Assembly (NCBI RefSeq): GCF_022846615.1
Contig: NZ_AP025637.1
Span: 186,001-250,000 of the forward strand
Length of the DNA: 64,000 bases
Origin: Roseomonas fluvialis
GTDB taxonomy: Bacteria > Pseudomonadota > Alphaproteobacteria > Acetobacterales > Acetobacteraceae
Direction of reading: 5' to 3'
The translations under genes were made by a program, and so were the position numbers. Below the pieces are notes generated by a model. The model made no database searches and was not told where the DNA came from. It was given only the letters and a program-made list of their open reading frames with translations. Positions 1 through 9,287 of the stretch are shown one piece after another (within the stretch, counting starts at the first letter, position 1; each line of letters opens with the position of its first letter).

Positions 1-180
1 GCGGCGGCCGGCGCGTCGCTTGCTGCCTCCATACAGCTAGCGCGGCGGCTGGCGGGCGGATGATCGCAGGTGCGCCGCGGGCCATCCGATCCAGCCCAGG
101 ACAGCCTGCGAGCCCGCCACGCCAGCGGCACGGCGATTGCTGACCCCGGTGCGACCGAACGCACCGGGAGTTTCCGCGCC

Positions 181-1140
181 ATGATCCGTCGTCGTCATCT
201 GCTGGCCCTGCCTGGGCTGCTGGCTGCCCCTGCCCTCGCGCAGGGCACGCGCACCATCCGCCTGATTGCGGGGTTCCCGGCCGGCGGGCTGGCGGATGTG
301 GTGGCGCGCCTGGTGGCGGGGCCGCTCGGCGATGCGCTGGGGGCGTCCGTCGTGGTCGAGAACCGCACCGGCGCGTCGGGCACCATCGCCGCCGATGCGG
401 TGGCGAAGGCGGCGCCGGACGGGACGACGCTCGCGGTCAGCCATGCCATTCCGTTCGGGTTTGCGCCGGGGGTGCTGCCGTCGCTGACCTACGATCCGGT
501 CGCGGATTTTTCCCACCTGGGCATGCTGGCCGAGGCGCCGACGGTGATGGTGGTGACGGCGCGCTCGCGCTTCGCGACCCTGCCCGACCTGCTGGCGGCG
601 GCGCGGACGGGGCCGGTGCGGTTCGGGTCCTCCGGGGTCGGGTCGGCCGAACACTTCCTGGGCGCGGTGATCGGGCGCGAGGCGGGGGCGGCGAACCTCG
701 ATCACGTGCCGTATCGCGGCACGCCGCCGGCGCTGCAGGATTTGCTGGCGGGGCAGGTGGAGGCGATCAACGCGCCGATCACCACGCTGGTGGCGCAGTT
801 GAAGGACGGGTCGCTGCGCGCGCTGGTGGTCTCGACCGAGCTGCGCGTGCCGGCGTTCCCGGATGTGCCGACGGTGGGGGAGCTGGGGTTCGCGCGCGCG
901 ACGATGACGCAGTGGATCGGGCTGAGCGCGCCGCGGCGGCTGCCGGCGGCGGAGGCGGCGCGCATCGCGGCGGCGATCCCGGGGATTGTGGGGCGGCCGG
1001 AGATCGCGGCGCGGCTGGAGGAGCTGGCGTCTCCGCCGCGGGCGCCGCTGCCGGTGGGGGAGCAGTTCCAGGGGTTCGTGGCAGCGTTCCGGGACCACTG
1101 GGTGGGGGTCGCGCGGGCGGAGGGGATTGTGGCGGGGTGA
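181..1140 (+). CDS. Bug-family (TTT transport) periplasmic solute receptor
   Basis: This is an extracytoplasmic solute receptor of the Bug/TctC family, which binds organic acids in the periplasm. I start it at the ATG at 181, which gives 319 residues opening with an Arg-rich n-region, a hydrophobic core and an Ala-Leu-Ala-Gln cleavage site near residue 20. An upstream in-frame ATG at 70 would bury this signal peptide. Family hallmarks are PAGG near residue 35, VENRTGASG near 60, FGSSGVGS and the HVPYRG segment. No tctA/tctB membrane genes lie nearby, as is usual for the many orphan Bug receptors of this group. The ligand cannot be read from the sequence. Confidence 0.93.
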   Translation: MIRRRHLLALPGLLAAPALAQGTRTIRLIAGFPAGGLADVVARLVAGPLGDALGASVVVENRTGASGTIAADAVAKAAPDGTTLAVSHAIPFGFAPGVLPSLTYDPVADFSHLGMLAEAPTVMVVTARSRFATLPDLLAAARTGPVRFGSSGVGSAEHFLGAVIGREAGAANLDHVPYRGTPPALQDLLAGQVEAINAPITTLVAQLKDGSLRALVVSTELRVPAFPDVPTVGELGFARATMTQWIGLSAPRRLPAAEAARIAAAIPGIVGRPEIAARLEELASPPRAPLPVGEQFQGFVAAFRDHWVGVARAEGIVAG

Positions 1141-1188
1141 GGGGTGTTTGGCTGTGCCGGGGCGTCTTCGGCGTGGTATCATTACGTT

Positions 1189-1923
1189 ATGTCGGTGCGC
1201 GCCAATACTGCCCCAAGACCTTCGCAGCTTGATGCTGCGAAAGCCTGGCTGGGCTGGGCGAAGGAGCGTTTCGCCAATGCGCCCACATGGCGCGATATGG
1301 ATGCACATCTGATTCTTCTGAGCGTCGTGACGGTGATCCTCGTGCTTGGCGTCATGGCCTTGACCGCGGCGCCCGCGTTCGGGCTGGGACGCAGCTGGGA
1401 CTTCGTGACGTGGATGATCGCAGCCCCGGCCATCTACCTTGCTGCGTGGCAGCTTCTGTCGCTCGAATCGATTGCCGCGGCGCTTCGTGGCGCGGCTCTC
1501 GCGACCGCGATGTGCGCGGCTGCGTTCGGTGCAACTTTCGTCGCGGGCTTCGCGACCGTTGGCTTCGCCATACCCGTCGCTGCGTTGTTGTCGGTCTCGA
1601 TGATCGGAGAATGGCTCACCCGTCGGGATGACATCATGGCCGGCTCCGGCTGTGGCGCAGGCCGCTTCGCTCACACGGCGGGTTTGGTGGCCTTCCTGGC
1701 AGGCCTCGTGCCCGCGGCGATGCATGTTTCGCGGACCGGTGTGGACGGCTGGAGCGTAGCGCTGCTGGTCGCCGCAACTCTCCCACATGCGCTGCTGACA
1801 AGCATTCTCCGCGGTTCCGCGCTGCCGGTCGCGACGCAATTGCGCCGCGCCTCGGTGCTGGTGGCCGTTGTCGGCGTTTCAGTCGCAGGGTTCCTTGGGT
1901 GGGATTCCGTAGTGCGCGGGTAG
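1189..1923 (+). CDS. Hypothetical polytopic membrane protein
   Basis: I recognise no family. The 244-residue product has a soluble N-terminus of about 45 residues, then roughly six hydrophobic stretches (a strong one with repeated Val/Leu near residues 50-65), consistent with an inner-membrane protein. The ATG at 1189 is preferred over an in-frame GTG at 1144, because the extra 15 residues look like read-through of untranslated sequence. The gene faces the next one convergently and ends about 10 bases from it. Codon use is a little less GC-extreme than in the Bug gene upstream. Function unknown. Confidence 0.7.
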   Translation: MSVRANTAPRPSQLDAAKAWLGWAKERFANAPTWRDMDAHLILLSVVTVILVLGVMALTAAPAFGLGRSWDFVTWMIAAPAIYLAAWQLLSLESIAAALRGAALATAMCAAAFGATFVAGFATVGFAIPVAALLSVSMIGEWLTRRDDIMAGSGCGAGRFAHTAGLVAFLAGLVPAAMHVSRTGVDGWSVALLVAATLPHALLTSILRGSALPVATQLRRASVLVAVVGVSVAGFLGWDSVVRG

Positions 1924-1931
1924 CCTTCCGC

Positions 1932-2636
1932 TCAGCGCCACGCGGCTGCGATCGAGAATCCCGCCAGCAAAACTGTCCCGATCACCACGCTTGTTGCGCG
2001 CCGCCGCTGCGGCACGGCCCGCTGCTCCACGGCGAGCAACGCCCAGCAGGACGCCGCATGATACGCCAAGCCCGCCAGCAGCGCGGCGAGCGGCAAGCCG
2101 AGCTGCACCCCGGGCATGTGCGCCACGGTGGAGGGCATCAGCGCAAAGGCCAGCCAGAAGGCCGGGACGGCGACGAGCCACCCGCGCAGATGCGCCCAGC
2201 GCCAAGTCTGCGCGGCCTCGGTCGGGACCTCGTCCTGCACCGCCGCCATGACGAGCCCGAACAGCGCGCCGACCAACCCACACCCAAGCACGGCGCCAAT
2301 GGGCCACAGCACGATCATGGCGCCCACGGTGAATAGCATCGCCACACCGCTGATCAGTGCCAGCACGCCCACGGCCAGGGCGGCGCGCGCCACCGCCTGA
2401 CGCGTCAGCACGAACCAGGCGGCGACATAAGGCAGGGGCGCGAACCACAGCCACGCCGCCGTCCAGAACGGCATACCGACGTAGTCCGCGCGCCACGGCC
2501 TGCCGATCCACGCGGCGGCGGCCACCCAGGACAAGGCGGTGGCGCCGAGGAGTGCGGCGATGTGCAAGGTGAAGGCCTGAGGCGCGAGCAGCCGCGGCGC
2601 CTGCGGCCGATCATCTGGGCCGCCCGGGGCGTTCAA
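1932..2636 (-). CDS. Hypothetical membrane protein coupled to metX
   Basis: This 234-residue, very hydrophobic protein (about six membrane spans, first near residues 24-45) has no family I recognise. Its likely start is a TTG whose last two bases are the first two of the metX TGA stop (TTGA overlap), so it should be translated from the metX mRNA by termination-reinitiation. In many proteobacteria metW follows metX; here this membrane protein takes that position and no metW is visible. A role tied to methionine metabolism is only suggested by position. Confidence 0.7.
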   Translation of the reverse strand: MNAPGGPDDRPQAPRLLAPQAFTLHIAALLGATALSWVAAAAWIGRPWRADYVGMPFWTAAWLWFAPLPYVAAWFVLTRQAVARAALAVGVLALISGVAMLFTVGAMIVLWPIGAVLGCGLVGALFGLVMAAVQDEVPTEAAQTWRWAHLRGWLVAVPAFWLAFALMPSTVAHMPGVQLGLPLAALLAGLAYHAASCWALLAVEQRAVPQRRRATSVVIGTVLLAGFSIAAAWR

Positions 2637-3787
2637 ACCCCCACCTTCTCCGCCGCCCCCCTCAAAAACCCGCCAAGCGCCGCATGAAACTCCGGTTCCT
2701 CCAGCAGGAACGCGTCATGCCCCTTGTCGCTCGCGATCTCGACGAAGCTGACGCTCGCCCCCGCCGCGTTCAGCGCCCGCACCACCGCGCGGCTCTCCGA
2801 GGTCGGGAACAGCCAGTCGCTGCTGAAGGACGCCAGGAAGAACCGCGTCGCCGTGCCGCGGAACGCCGCTGACAGATCGCCCTCGTGCTCCGCCGCGAGA
2901 TCGAAAAAATCCATCGCCCGGGTGATGGTCAGGTACGCATTCGCGTCGAAGCGCTGCACGAAGGTCGAACCCTGGTGGCGCAGGTACGACTCCACCTCGA
3001 ACACGTCTTCCAGAAAGGTCAGCGCGCTCGCCCCGCGCAGCCGCCGCCCGAATTTCCGCGTCAGCGCCTGCTCGGACAGGTAGGTGATGTGCGCCACCAT
3101 CCGCGCCACCGCCAGGCCGCGCGCCGGGATGCGCTGAGCCTCCCAGTACCGACCGCCGGCATAATCCGGGTCGCCATGGATCGCCTGGCGGCCGACCTCG
3201 TGGAAGGCGATGTTCTGTGCCGAGTGATGCGCCGCGCAGGCGATGGGTGCCGCGGCCAGCACGGCGTCCGGATAGGTCGCCGCCCATTCCAGCACCTGCA
3301 TCCCGCCCATCGACCCGCCGACCACGGCCAGCCAGCGCGCGACCCCCAGGTGCTCCATCAGCCGCTTCTGCGCGCGCACCATGTCGCGGATGGTGACCTG
3401 CGGGAAATCCGTCCCCCAAGGCCGGCCAAGCCCCCGCCCCTGCGCATCCGTCATCTCCGACCGCGGGCCGGTCGAGCCCATGCACCCGCCCAGCACATTG
3501 GCGCAGACGATGAAGTAGCGGTCGGTATCCAGCGGCTTTCCCGGCCCGACGATGCTTTCCCACCAGCCTGGCTTGCCGGTGACGGGGTGGGGTTCGGCCA
3601 GGTACTGGTCGCCGGTCAGCGCGTGGCAGACCAGCACGGCATTGCTGCGCGCCGCGTTCAGCCGGCCATAGGACCGGTACGCCACCACCAGCGGCACGAC
3701 CACGGCGCCGCAATCCAGCGGCAGGCCGTCCGCGAAGACGACATGCTGGTGGTCCACCTCCGGCAGGGGGGCGATGGCCTGTGACAT
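2633..3787 (-). CDS. metX: Homoserine O-acyltransferase MetX
   Basis: MetX acylates L-homoserine from acetyl-CoA (or succinyl-CoA in some members), the first committed step of methionine synthesis in the cytoplasm. The 384-residue product has the alpha/beta-hydrolase fold with the full catalytic triad: Ser159 in GGSMGG, Asp324 in SSDWLF and His357 in DKGHDAF. The early segments CHALTGD and [12 protein letters not shown] are typical of the family. The length is normal. Acyl-donor preference cannot be settled by eye. It heads a two-gene unit with the overlapping membrane protein downstream. No SAM-II riboswitch could be recognised in the upstream 190 bases. Confidence 0.93.
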   Translation of the reverse strand: MSQAIAPLPEVDHQHVVFADGLPLDCGAVVVPLVVAYRSYGRLNAARSNAVLVCHALTGDQYLAEPHPVTGKPGWWESIVGPGKPLDTDRYFIVCANVLGGCMGSTGPRSEMTDAQGRGLGRPWGTDFPQVTIRDMVRAQKRLMEHLGVARWLAVVGGSMGGMQVLEWAATYPDAVLAAAPIACAAHHSAQNIAFHEVGRQAIHGDPDYAGGRYWEAQRIPARGLAVARMVAHITYLSEQALTRKFGRRLRGASALTFLEDVFEVESYLRHQGSTFVQRFDANAYLTITRAMDFFDLAAEHEGDLSAAFRGTATRFFLASFSSDWLFPTSESRAVVRALNAAGASVSFVEIASDKGHDAFLLEEPEFHAALGGFLRGAAEKVGV

Positions 3788-3981
3788 GGCATGCGATGCT
3801 TAGGGCCGGGCGGGCGGCGCCGCAACGGTAGCGGTGCGCGCGGCGCCACAACCGTCGCTATGATGCCGTGGTGCCGCGCGCGCCGCCACCACCGGCCCAC
3901 CCGGCGCATGGCCGGCCCGCGCAGCTCGGCGGCAGCCCCCGCTTGGCGCACCGCGCGCGCCCGTCTATTGCACTTCCACCC

Positions 3982-4830
3982 ATGCCAGACACCGCCCCCG
4001 CCGCCCCCGCCGAGGCCGAAATCGCCGCGCTGCGCGCCGAGATCGACGCGCTCGACGACGCCATGCACGACCTGCTGATGAAGCGCTCCGCCGTGGTGGC
4101 GCGCCTGGCCGGCAGCCGCGCCAAGGGCGGCACGACCCCGCTGCGCCCGGGGCGCGAGGCCGCGGTGCTGCGCCGCCTGCTGGCCCGCCACACCGGCCCG
4201 CTGGCGCGCGAACGCCTGGTGCGCATCTGGCGCGAGATCTTCATGGCCAGCACCGCGATCCAGGGCGGGTTCTCGGTGGCGGTCCACGCGCCCTCTCCGC
4301 AATCGGGCCATGCGCGCCTGGCGCGCGAGCATTTCGGGCCGATCGCCGCGATCCGCGTACACCCCACACCCGCCCGTGCCCTGGCGGCGGTCAGCGCCGG
4401 GGAGGCCTCCGTCGCCGTGCTGCCGGCCCCGGCCGAGGAAGAGGCCGGCGCGGGGGCGGCCTGGTGGGCGCGGCTCGAAGTGCCGAAGCTGCAGGTGGTC
4501 GCGCGGCTGCCCTTCGTGGGCGAACCGCCCGGCAGCCCTGGCGCGCTGGTGGTGGCCCCCGTCGCAGCCGACCCGTCGGGCGACGACCGCACGCTGCTGC
4601 TGCTGGAGGCCGAGGCCGGCGCGCCCCGCGCGCGCATCGCCGGCGCATTGGCCGAGGCTGGGCTGGCCGCGCCATCGCTGATCGTCGCCCGCGTCGGCCA
4701 GGCGACGCTGGCGCTGGCCGAGATCGAGGGCTTCCTGCGCGCCGATGACGCGCGCCTCGCGTCGCTGCCCTGGGCGCGGCGCACCATCCTCGGCGCCTAT
4801 GCCGCGCCGGTCGTCGGAGACGCAGCATGA
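3982..4830 (+). CDS. Chorismate mutase with C-terminal binding-protein-like domain
   Basis: The N-terminal 90 or so residues form an AroQ-type chorismate mutase helix bundle ([17 protein letters not shown] near 15-30, then the KR...R and [10 protein letters not shown] segments). This domain converts chorismate to prephenate. A further 190 residues, rich in short beta/alpha stretches, resemble the prephenate-dehydratase/periplasmic-binding fold but lack a clear catalytic Thr-Arg-Phe motif, so dehydratase activity is doubtful. I use the ATG at 3982. Longer in-frame starts add only low-complexity sequence. The TGA stop overlaps the hisC ATG (ATGA), making a chorismate mutase-hisC-tyrC operon that feeds Tyr/Phe synthesis. 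Confidence 0.85.
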   Translation: MPDTAPAAPAEAEIAALRAEIDALDDAMHDLLMKRSAVVARLAGSRAKGGTTPLRPGREAAVLRRLLARHTGPLARERLVRIWREIFMASTAIQGGFSVAVHAPSPQSGHARLAREHFGPIAAIRVHPTPARALAAVSAGEASVAVLPAPAEEEAGAGAAWWARLEVPKLQVVARLPFVGEPPGSPGALVVAPVAADPSGDDRTLLLLEAEAGAPRARIAGALAEAGLAAPSLIVARVGQATLALAEIEGFLRADDARLASLPWARRTILGAYAAPVVGDAA

Positions 4831-5936
4831 CCGTGATGCCTCGCCCCTCGATCCTGTCGGTCGAGCCCTATGTCGGCGGTGAATCCAAGATCCCGGGCGT
4901 GAACCGGATCGTGAAGCTGAGTTCCAACGAGGGCGCCTTCGGCCCGCCGCCCGCCGCGATCGCGGCGATCGAGGCGATGGCGCGCGACGCGCATCGCTAT
5001 CCCGATGGCGGTGCCAAGGCGCTGCGCGAGGCCATCGGCGCGCGCTTCGGCCTCGACCCCGCGCGCATCGTGGTTGGCAACGGGTCGGATGAACTGATCT
5101 CGCTGCTCATCCTCGCCTATGGCGGGGAGGGGACCGAGCTGGTGATGAGCGCGCACGGCTTCATGATGTACGACATCACCGGCCGCTGGGCGGGCTGCCG
5201 CATCATCAAGGTGCCGGAGCGCAACCTGACCGCGGATATCGACGGCATGCTGGCGGCGGTGGGGCCGCGCACGCGGCTGGTGTTCCTGGCGAACCCCAAC
5301 AACCCGACCGGATCCATCCTGCCGCAATCCGAGGTGGAGCGCCTGCGCGCCGGGTTGCGCGACGACATCCTGCTGGTGCTCGACAGCGCCTATGCGGAGT
5401 ACGTCACGCGGCCGGACTACGATGCGGGCGCGAAGCTGGTGGATGCATCGGGCACGACGATTGGCGGGCGCGCCGTCGGCACGACGGTGATGACGCGCAC
5501 CTTCTCCAAGATCTTTGGCCTGGGCGGCATGCGGCTGGGCTGGTGCTACGCGCCCGCGCCGGTGGTGGATGTGCTGAGCCGCGTGCGCGGGCCGTTCAAC
5601 GTGAATGCGGCGGCAATGGCGGCCGGCATCGCGGCACTCGGCGAGACGGGCTGGATGCAGTGCGCGATCGAGCACAACACGCTCTGGCGCGGGCGCGTGG
5701 TCGCTGCGCTGGAAGCGGCCGGCATCAAGGTCTGGCCGAGCGAGGGCAACTTCGTGCTGGCCGATTTCGGCACGCCGGCCAAGGCCAAGGCCGCCGATGA
5801 TGCGTTGAAGGCGCGCGGGCTGATCGTGCGCGCCATGGGCGGCTACGGATTGCCGCAGTGCCTGCGCATCACCATCGGCACCGCCGAGGAATGCACCATG
5901 GTGACCGAGGCGCTGACCGCCTTCATGCATGGCTGA
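4827..5936 (+). CDS. hisC: Histidinol-phosphate / aromatic aminotransferase
   Basis: This is a fold-type I PLP aminotransferase of 369 residues. Visible motifs are [11 protein letters not shown] near residue 31, NPNNPTGS (156-163), Asp186-Ser-Ala-Tyr, and the Schiff-base Lys228 in [17 protein letters not shown]. HisC transfers the amino group to imidazole-acetol phosphate in histidine synthesis. In alphaproteobacteria the same enzyme can also transaminate prephenate or aromatic keto acids, which fits its place between chorismate mutase and prephenate dehydrogenase. It starts at an ATGA overlap with the mutase stop and overlaps tyrC by 8 bases, so all three are translationally coupled. Confidence 0.93.
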   Translation: MTVMPRPSILSVEPYVGGESKIPGVNRIVKLSSNEGAFGPPPAAIAAIEAMARDAHRYPDGGAKALREAIGARFGLDPARIVVGNGSDELISLLILAYGGEGTELVMSAHGFMMYDITGRWAGCRIIKVPERNLTADIDGMLAAVGPRTRLVFLANPNNPTGSILPQSEVERLRAGLRDDILLVLDSAYAEYVTRPDYDAGAKLVDASGTTIGGRAVGTTVMTRTFSKIFGLGGMRLGWCYAPAPVVDVLSRVRGPFNVNAAAMAAGIAALGETGWMQCAIEHNTLWRGRVVAALEAAGIKVWPSEGNFVLADFGTPAKAKAADDALKARGLIVRAMGGYGLPQCLRITIGTAEECTMVTEALTAFMHG

Positions 5937-6816
5937 ACCTGTCTTCGAACGGCTGTGCCTGGTTGGCATCGGGCTGATCGGGTCGTCCATCGCGCGGGTG
6001 GCGCGCAAGCGCGCCGACCTGGCGCGCACGGTGGTGGCGACGGCGCGTCGGCCCGAGACGCTGGCGCGCGTGCGCGAACTCGGCATCGTCGACGTGGTCG
6101 AGGACGATCCGTGCAAGGCGGTCGAGGGCTGCGACGCCGTGATCCTGTGCGTGCCGGTCGGCGCCTATGCCGGGGTGATGGCGCAGATCGCGCCGCACCT
6201 CGCACCCGGCTGCGTTCTGTCGGATGTTGGTTCCACCAAGGGAAGCGTGGTGCGCGACCTGTCGCCGCTGCTGCCCCCGGGTGTGCACCTGGTGCCGGCG
6301 CACCCCATGGCGGGCACCGAGCATTCCGGCCCGGATGCCGGCTTCGCGGAGCTGTTCGACGGGCGCTACTGCATCGTTACACCGCTGCCGGGAAGCGACG
6401 CCGCGGCGGTCGAGAAGGTGCGTGAATTCTGGCGCCGCTGCGGCTCCATGATCGAGACGCTGGACCCCGCCACGCATGACCGCGTTGTGGCGATCGTCTC
6501 CCACCTGCCGCACCTGATCGCCTTCACCATCTGCGGCACGGCCGACGACCTGGCGGAGGAGACGAAGGAGGCGGTGATGAAGTTCGCCGCCTCGGGCTTC
6601 CGCGACTTCACGCGCATCGCGGCGAGCGACGTGGACATGTGGCGCGACGTGTTCCTGAACAACCGCGAGGCGCTGCTGGAAATGCTGGCACGCTTCAGCG
6701 AAGACGCACACGCGCTGGGCCGCGCGGTGCGCTACGGGCAGGCGGAGTTCATCGAGGACCGCATCCGGCGCGGGCGGAAGATCCGCAGGGAGCTGATTGA
6801 GCGGAAGCAGGCGTGA
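5929..6816 (+). CDS. tyrC: Prephenate/arogenate (cyclohexadienyl) dehydrogenase
   Basis: The enzyme oxidatively decarboxylates prephenate or arogenate with NAD(P)+ on the tyrosine branch. The 295-residue protein begins with a Rossmann motif (VGIGLIGSS, residues 12-20), then SDVGSTKG, the catalytic region [10 protein letters not shown] with its conserved His, and the SHLPHLIA helix typical of TyrA dimers. There is no fused chorismate mutase or ACT domain; the mutase is supplied two genes upstream. The next gene begins at its stop codon. The name tyrC rather than tyrA rests on the alphaproteobacterial architecture and is a reasonable but unproven choice. Confidence 0.9.
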   Translation: MAEPVFERLCLVGIGLIGSSIARVARKRADLARTVVATARRPETLARVRELGIVDVVEDDPCKAVEGCDAVILCVPVGAYAGVMAQIAPHLAPGCVLSDVGSTKGSVVRDLSPLLPPGVHLVPAHPMAGTEHSGPDAGFAELFDGRYCIVTPLPGSDAAAVEKVREFWRRCGSMIETLDPATHDRVVAIVSHLPHLIAFTICGTADDLAEETKEAVMKFAASGFRDFTRIAASDVDMWRDVFLNNREALLEMLARFSEDAHALGRAVRYGQAEFIEDRIRRGRKIRRELIERKQA

Positions 6817-6827
6817 GAGGTTGGGGC

Positions 6828-7289
6828 ATGACGGCGCTTCAAGCAGGCTTGCGACTCGCGCTGATCGGCTGCGCGCTCTCCGTGCAGGCGGCCCCCGCCT
6901 TTGCCCTTTCCCGGAGCTTCAAGTGCGCCTTCGACCCCGGCAGCGACGCAATCGACTCGCGCTGCGAGCGCGTCCTCTCGCGGTATGTCGAATACTGGAC
7001 CCAGTTGCGCGACGGCCGCCTGCCCGCATGGCCCGGCCCTGGCCTTGCGCCGCCCTACACCATCACGCGCATCGAAGTCGGAGGCCATGCGGACGGCGCA
7101 GAGGCAACGCGAGGTCTCGCGACAGTTGGTGAGCTTCGGGCGCGGGCCGTGGGGGAATGGCTCATCGGGGCGGGCATCCCGCGGGAGTATGTCATCGTCA
7201 GTGGATACGGCGCCCGACAGTTGCTCGTCCCAACACAACCGCACGAAGCGGAACCGCAGAACAGGCGGGTCGAGATCGTCTCGCGATAG
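6828..7289 (+). CDS. Exported OmpA-domain protein
   Basis: This is a 153-residue secreted protein. A signal peptide (Leu-Ile-Gly core, AAPAFA site near residue 27) precedes a compact OmpA C-terminal-like, peptidoglycan-binding domain. Its markers are FDPGSDAID (the usual beta1 segment), VGGHADG (the usual GHTD-type turn), RARAVGEWLIGAGI and the closing QNRRVEI. No membrane barrel is present. The ATG at 6828 has a purine-rich Shine-Dalgarno (GAGAGG) just upstream; a GTG at 6813 overlaps the tyrC stop and is an alternative. It probably reads through from the tyrC operon, but no functional link to it is evident. Confidence 0.82.
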   Translation: MTALQAGLRLALIGCALSVQAAPAFALSRSFKCAFDPGSDAIDSRCERVLSRYVEYWTQLRDGRLPAWPGPGLAPPYTITRIEVGGHADGAEATRGLATVGELRARAVGEWLIGAGIPREYVIVSGYGARQLLVPTQPHEAEPQNRRVEIVSR

Positions 7290-7356
7290 GGCTCTGACGC
7301 CCAGGCCCCATTGCGCGCGTGCGTTTTGCGGTCGCACCACCTAGATTCCCCGCGCC

Positions 7357-7830
7357 ATGTCCGCCCTCTACGACCGCGACATCCTCCTCTGGTCCGAACA
7401 GCAGGCCGACCTGCTGCGCCGCCTGTCGCGCGGGGAACGGGTGAACGATTCCCTCGACTGGCCGAACCTGATCGACGAGGTGGAAAGCGTGGGCCGCAAC
7501 GAATTCCAGGCGGTCGAGAGCCTGTTGCGCGTCGCCCTGCTGCACCTCCTGCTCGCCCGCTACGCCCGCGTCGAACCCCCGCGCGGCCATTGGCTGGCCG
7601 AGGCCCTTGGCGCGCTGGACGAAGCCTCCCGCCGCTATGCGCCCAGCATGGCCCAGCGCCTCGACCTGCCGCGCGCCTGGCGCCTTGCGTGCCGCCAGGC
7701 GGAAGCAAAACTCGCCTCGGATGGCGGCCCATCCGCGCCGTTGCCCGCCGAGTGCCCCTACACCCTCACGGACCTCATCGAGCCGGACACGCAGCCCGCC
7801 CCGCTGCTCGCACGCCTTCCGCTCGGCTGA
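7357..7830 (+). CDS. DUF29 family protein
   Basis: This 157-residue protein matches the DUF29 pattern common in cyanobacteria and alphaproteobacteria. It opens with LYDRDILLWSEQQADLLR, followed by the WPNLIDEVESVGRNE segment and a Leu-rich helix (LLRVALLHLLLARY). The family has no established function. It is predicted cytoplasmic and mostly helical, with no signal peptide. It stands alone between an OmpA-domain gene and a protease operon, so context gives no role. Confidence 0.85.
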   Translation: MSALYDRDILLWSEQQADLLRRLSRGERVNDSLDWPNLIDEVESVGRNEFQAVESLLRVALLHLLLARYARVEPPRGHWLAEALGALDEASRRYAPSMAQRLDLPRAWRLACRQAEAKLASDGGPSAPLPAECPYTLTDLIEPDTQPAPLLARLPLG

Positions 7831-7898
7831 CACCCCCCAAACCATACGCTTCCGTAAGCACGCTTCCCCAACCGCCCGCCGCACCCCATCTTGCGGTC

Positions 7899-9287
7899 AT
7901 GCCCCGACTCACCCGCCGCACCACCCTCGCCGCCGCCGCCGCGCTCGCCGCCGCGCCTGCCGCCGCCCAGGCCCAGGCCCAGGCCCCGGCCGCCTCGCCC
8001 GCCGCCACGCCGCCGGACCGGCCGCTGTTCGGCGCAAAGCAGTGGCAGCTCTCCAACGGCCTGCGCGTCGTCCTCGCCGAAAACCGCCGCGCCCCCGTCG
8101 TCGCGCAATACCTGTTCTACGCCGCCGGCGGCGCCGAGGACCCGGCAGGCCGCTCGGGCGTGGCCCACTTCCTCGAACACATGATGTTCAAGGGCTCGCC
8201 CAACGTCGCGAACGGTGAATTCTCCCGCCGCGTGGCGCGGGAGGGCGGTAACGACAACGCCTTCACCTCGCGCGACGTCACCGCCTATTTCCAGCAGGTC
8301 GAGGCCTCGCGCCTGCCGCTCATCATGCGCATGGAGGCCGACCGCTTCGCCGCCGCCATCATCCCGGCCGACCAGGTGGAGAGCGAGCGCAACGTCGTGC
8401 TCGAGGAACGCCGCCAGCGCACCGACAGCTCCGCCCGCGCCCGCTTCCAGGAAGCCTTCCGCGCCGCGCTCTGGGGCCCGCAGACCTGGCCCGGCCGCCC
8501 GATCATCGGCTGGGAGGACGAAATCCGCGCCATCACGCGCGACGACATGGCGGCCTTCTACGACCGATTCTACGCGCCCCACAACGCGACGCTGGTGGTC
8601 TCCGGCGCGGTCGACGAAGCCACCCTGCGCGCCCTGGCCGAGGAACACTACGGCCGCGTCCCCGCCCGGCCGGGGGCCGCGCGCGACCGCGCTCGCGCGC
8701 CCTCCGCGCCGCACGAAGCGCGCCTGGTGCGCCGCGAACCCACGGCGCGGGAGGCGCTGCTGATCCAAGCCTGGATCGCGCCGTCCCTCACCGCCGGGGA
8801 GACGCGCCACGCCCTGCCGCTGGAGGTCTTCGCGCATCTGCTCGGCAGCGGCCAGGGCTCGCGCCTGCATGCCGCGCTGGTCGAGACGGGCCTCGCGGTC
8901 TCCGCCGGTGCGTCCTACGACGGCGAAGCGGCGGGCGAGACCGAATTCATGGTCTATGCCGTGCCCCGCCGCGGCGTCGAACCGGAACGCCTGGAAGCGG
9001 CGGTGAACGCCACCATCGCGACCCTGCTGCAGGACGGTCCGACCGAGGCCGAGGTCGCGCGCGCACGCCGCCAGCTGTCCTCCGGCGCGCTGCTGGCGCT
9101 CGATGGCTTCGGCGCGGCGCCGCGCATGCTGGGCGGCGTGCTCGCCATCGGCCTGCCGGCCGAGGTGGTGGAATTCTGGCCCGCGCGCCTGCGTGCCGTG
9201 ACCCGGGCGCAGGTGACCGAGGCCGCGCGCGCCGTGCTCGCCGCGCCGCGCCACACAACCGGCTGGCTGCTGCCGGAGGCCGCGTGA
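7899..9287 (+). CDS. M16 family zinc peptidase, catalytic subunit
   Basis: This is a secreted or periplasmic M16 (pitrilysin/processing-peptidase) protein. After a signal peptide and a Gln-Ala-rich linker (residues 1-40), the inverted zinc motif is intact: H90-x-x-E93-H94 in HFLEHMMF, with the third ligand likely Glu170 in RNVVLEE, 76 residues on. The C-terminal peptidase_M16_C domain follows from about residue 200. The start is the ATG at 7899; the frame stays open far upstream, but that stretch is a shadow of the DUF29 gene. The stop shares bases with the next start, giving the usual active/inactive M16 pair. Confidence 0.92.
   Translation: MPRLTRRTTLAAAAALAAAPAAAQAQAQAPAASPAATPPDRPLFGAKQWQLSNGLRVVLAENRRAPVVAQYLFYAAGGAEDPAGRSGVAHFLEHMMFKGSPNVANGEFSRRVAREGGNDNAFTSRDVTAYFQQVEASRLPLIMRMEADRFAAAIIPADQVESERNVVLEERRQRTDSSARARFQEAFRAALWGPQTWPGRPIIGWEDEIRAITRDDMAAFYDRFYAPHNATLVVSGAVDEATLRALAEEHYGRVPARPGAARDRARAPSAPHEARLVRREPTAREALLIQAWIAPSLTAGETRHALPLEVFAHLLGSGQGSRLHAALVETGLAVSAGASYDGEAAGETEFMVYAVPRRGVEPERLEAAVNATIATLLQDGPTEAEVARARRQLSSGALLALDGFGAAPRMLGGVLAIGLPAEVVEFWPARLRAVTRAQVTEAARAVLAAPRHTTGWLLPEAA

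Noticed and set aside
3788..3981. Possible SAM-II riboswitch upstream of metX
   Set aside because: There is a GC-rich stem (GGCGCC) and an ACCGTTGC stretch, but the conserved GAUUU and GCUAAA elements of SAM-II are missing.
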